DNA of 6,784 nucleotides from Synechococcales cyanobacterium PMM_0085 (GTDB taxonomy: Bacteria > Cyanobacteriota > Cyanobacteriia > Elainellales > Elainellaceae). The notes under the pieces are model-generated. The model worked only from the letters and a program-made list of their open reading frames with translations, was not told where the DNA came from and ran no database searches. Made by a program: the position numbers and the translations under genes. Shown piece after piece: positions 5,698-6,784 of the stretch. The DNA is taken from assembly GCA_949127705.1 (NCBI GenBank), contig CASBQJ010000373.1, positions 1-6,784 of the forward strand, written 5' to 3'. Within the stretch, counting starts at the first letter, position 1, and every line of letters begins with the position of its first letter.

Positions 5698-6784
5698 ATG
5701 CGTTATCTCATCCTGGCCGGATTATTGCTGCTGACTCCAACCCCCGCGCTCGCTCAGTTTAGGCTACCCATTCCAGGCATTCCGGGGCTGCCCACCGAAA
5801 TTCCCCTGCCGCCTGTACCCGGCTTAAACGACCTGCTGCGAGAGCAACCCCCCATCTCCACTGGTCTGGCCAATGCCGTCACTGAAATTGCGCTGCTAGA
5901 TGACTTCAACCCCCAGCGCGTGACGCCAATGACTCAGCTGCGTCGGGGCGAGCACGGTAGCTTCATCCTCACCCCTGGCGTTTACGAATTCACTGCCCAA
6001 AGCTACTGCCTACACGCAGGCACCCACGCTCCTAGCGGTGGTGACGGCTACCTCTACGCCCCAATTGAGGGCAAACGAGACACGATCATTCGCCACATTT
6101 TACAAAATTCTGTAGACCACCCAGACATTGCCCAGCGCGACATTCAGGTGTTGATCTGGTCAATATTGGCGCGCACTCGCGTCAATGACCTATCCGACAA
6201 CCTCGAAGCGGTAGCGCGGCGATTGCTCACCCGAGATGAAATTACCAAACTCAATGGCGGCGCGCTAGGTCAAATTCCTCCCGAAGTGCAAAGTCGGCTG
6301 TTTGCGGAGCTACCGGCTGGCGTGCGCCAAGTGCTGGCGGCCGAGGCCAACTTGCGATCGCTCTTTAGCAGTGGCAATGCCTCCTATGCCCAGCTAGAGC
6401 AAATTGCCGTGTTAGCAGGCGAGGTCGGTTTGGGTGAAGGCAGTCGGCAGGTACCGAGCGGGCGGTGGTCGCTGCATCCCGATGGGTTCTTTGTGCGCTA
6501 TGTGCCGTCTGGCTATAGCCAAACCCGAATTCAGGTCGCCATGCCCGACCGCTACACCATTAGCCGCGACAATTTAGGGCGGATTACGGCGATCGCCGAC
6601 ACCTTGGGCAACCGCACCGAAACCACCTACGACGACACCATTGCGCCCCGTCCCCATCCCAACGACCCCAGCCTGCGCGCCTACGCCTTCCGCAGCATTC
6701 GGTTCATCCGCCCTAACCCCGTCCGGGGTGGTCAACCCGAACAGGTCGAAATCTCCAGTCGGGGCTGGACATTTGTCCATACGG
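5698..6784 (+). CDS. Secreted protein with RHS/YD-type repeat, N-terminal part (runs off right edge)
   Basis: The frame is open for 362 codons from ATG 5698 to the window edge. AGAGGA (5688-5693) four bases before the ATG is a reasonable ribosome site. The first 19 residues, MRYLILAGLLLLTPTPALA, form a clear Sec signal peptide with likely cleavage after ALA. Residues about 22-43 are proline-rich. Next comes a domain at about 89-165 with TPGVYEFTAQSYCLHAGTH, then SGGDGYLYAP (113-122), then HPDIAQRDIQVLIWSILART (141-160). Similar blocks are recalled from bacterial secreted proteins with RHS repeats, but no function is known to me. Residues 291-313 (DNLGRITAIADTLGNR followed by TETTYDD) match the RHS/YD repeat consensus, as in cell-surface or toxin-delivery shells. 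No toxin domain is visible because the C-terminus is missing. C104 is the only cysteine in the visible part. It is preceded by the palindromic element and has no evident operon partner in the window. Confidence 0.85.
   Translation, partial: MRYLILAGLLLLTPTPALAQFRLPIPGIPGLPTEIPLPPVPGLNDLLREQPPISTGLANAVTEIALLDDFNPQRVTPMTQLRRGEHGSFILTPGVYEFTAQSYCLHAGTHAPSGGDGYLYAPIEGKRDTIIRHILQNSVDHPDIAQRDIQVLIWSILARTRVNDLSDNLEAVARRLLTRDEITKLNGGALGQIPPEVQSRLFAELPAGVRQVLAAEANLRSLFSSGNASYAQLEQIAVLAGEVGLGEGSRQVPSGRWSLHPDGFFVRYVPSGYSQTRIQVAMPDRYTISRDNLGRITAIADTLGNRTETTYDDTIAPRPHPNDPSLRAYAFRSIRFIRPNPVRGGQPEQVEISSRGWTFVHT
6568..6636 (+). other. RHS/YD-type repeat unit in the secreted protein
   Basis: The encoded stretch D-N-L-G-R-I-T-A-I-A-D followed by T-L-G-N-R-T-E-T-T-Y-D-D fits the YD-repeat pattern xxLGRhtxhxDxxGNxTxxxYD. 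Only one unit is visible in the window. Whether more follow decides between a full RHS shell and an isolated unit. Confidence 0.6.

Noticed and set aside
6574..6780. 68-codon minus-strand open frame
   Set aside because: It lies opposite the RHS-like part of the secreted protein, which has coherent motifs and a signal peptide.

Overview
The window looks like cyanobacterial DNA. The octamer GCGATCGC (HIP1, a hallmark of many cyanobacterial genomes) occurs 15 times between 2523 and 6596. A carotenoid-isomerase-like FAD oxidoreductase of a type shared with plant plastids is also present. The exact genus cannot be read from the sequence.

Left part, minus strand (1-2755). A TTG-initiated gene (2755-1640) encodes a member of the uncharacterised TIGR03032/DUF4915 family. 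It is followed 68 bases downstream by the start of a large repeat protein (from 1571, running off the left edge). That protein opens, without a signal peptide, with seven tandem repeats of about 55 residues, then a cadherin-like domain and the beginning of another domain. It is probably an exported or cell-surface protein. This left part has no exact HIP1 site from 1 to 2522, unlike the rest of the window.

Middle part, plus strand (2915-5419). After a 159-base divergent intergenic region comes a complete 508-residue CrtI/CrtISO-type FAD oxidoreductase. It is followed, 48 bases later, by a ten-helix EamA/DMT transporter that probably starts at TTG. The two genes are likely co-transcribed. A small 13-base direct repeat includes the stop codon of the first gene.

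Right part (5420-6784). The 278-base gap contains a long bulged hairpin just after the transporter gene. It also contains a 110-base palindromic element with 8-base perfect inverted ends and two internal 7-bp hairpins, resembling a MITE or an interspersed cyanobacterial palindrome. Beyond it a secreted protein begins at 5698. It has a signal peptide, a proline-rich linker, a conserved-looking domain rich in G/Y/H, and an RHS/YD-type repeat near residues 291-313. It runs off the right edge.

The genes do not form one obvious pathway. There are two cell-envelope or exported proteins at the edges, a pigment- or lipid-type oxidoreductase with a transporter in the centre, and one uncharacterised propeller-like protein. 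No RNA gene, CRISPR array, transposase or complete defence system was seen.
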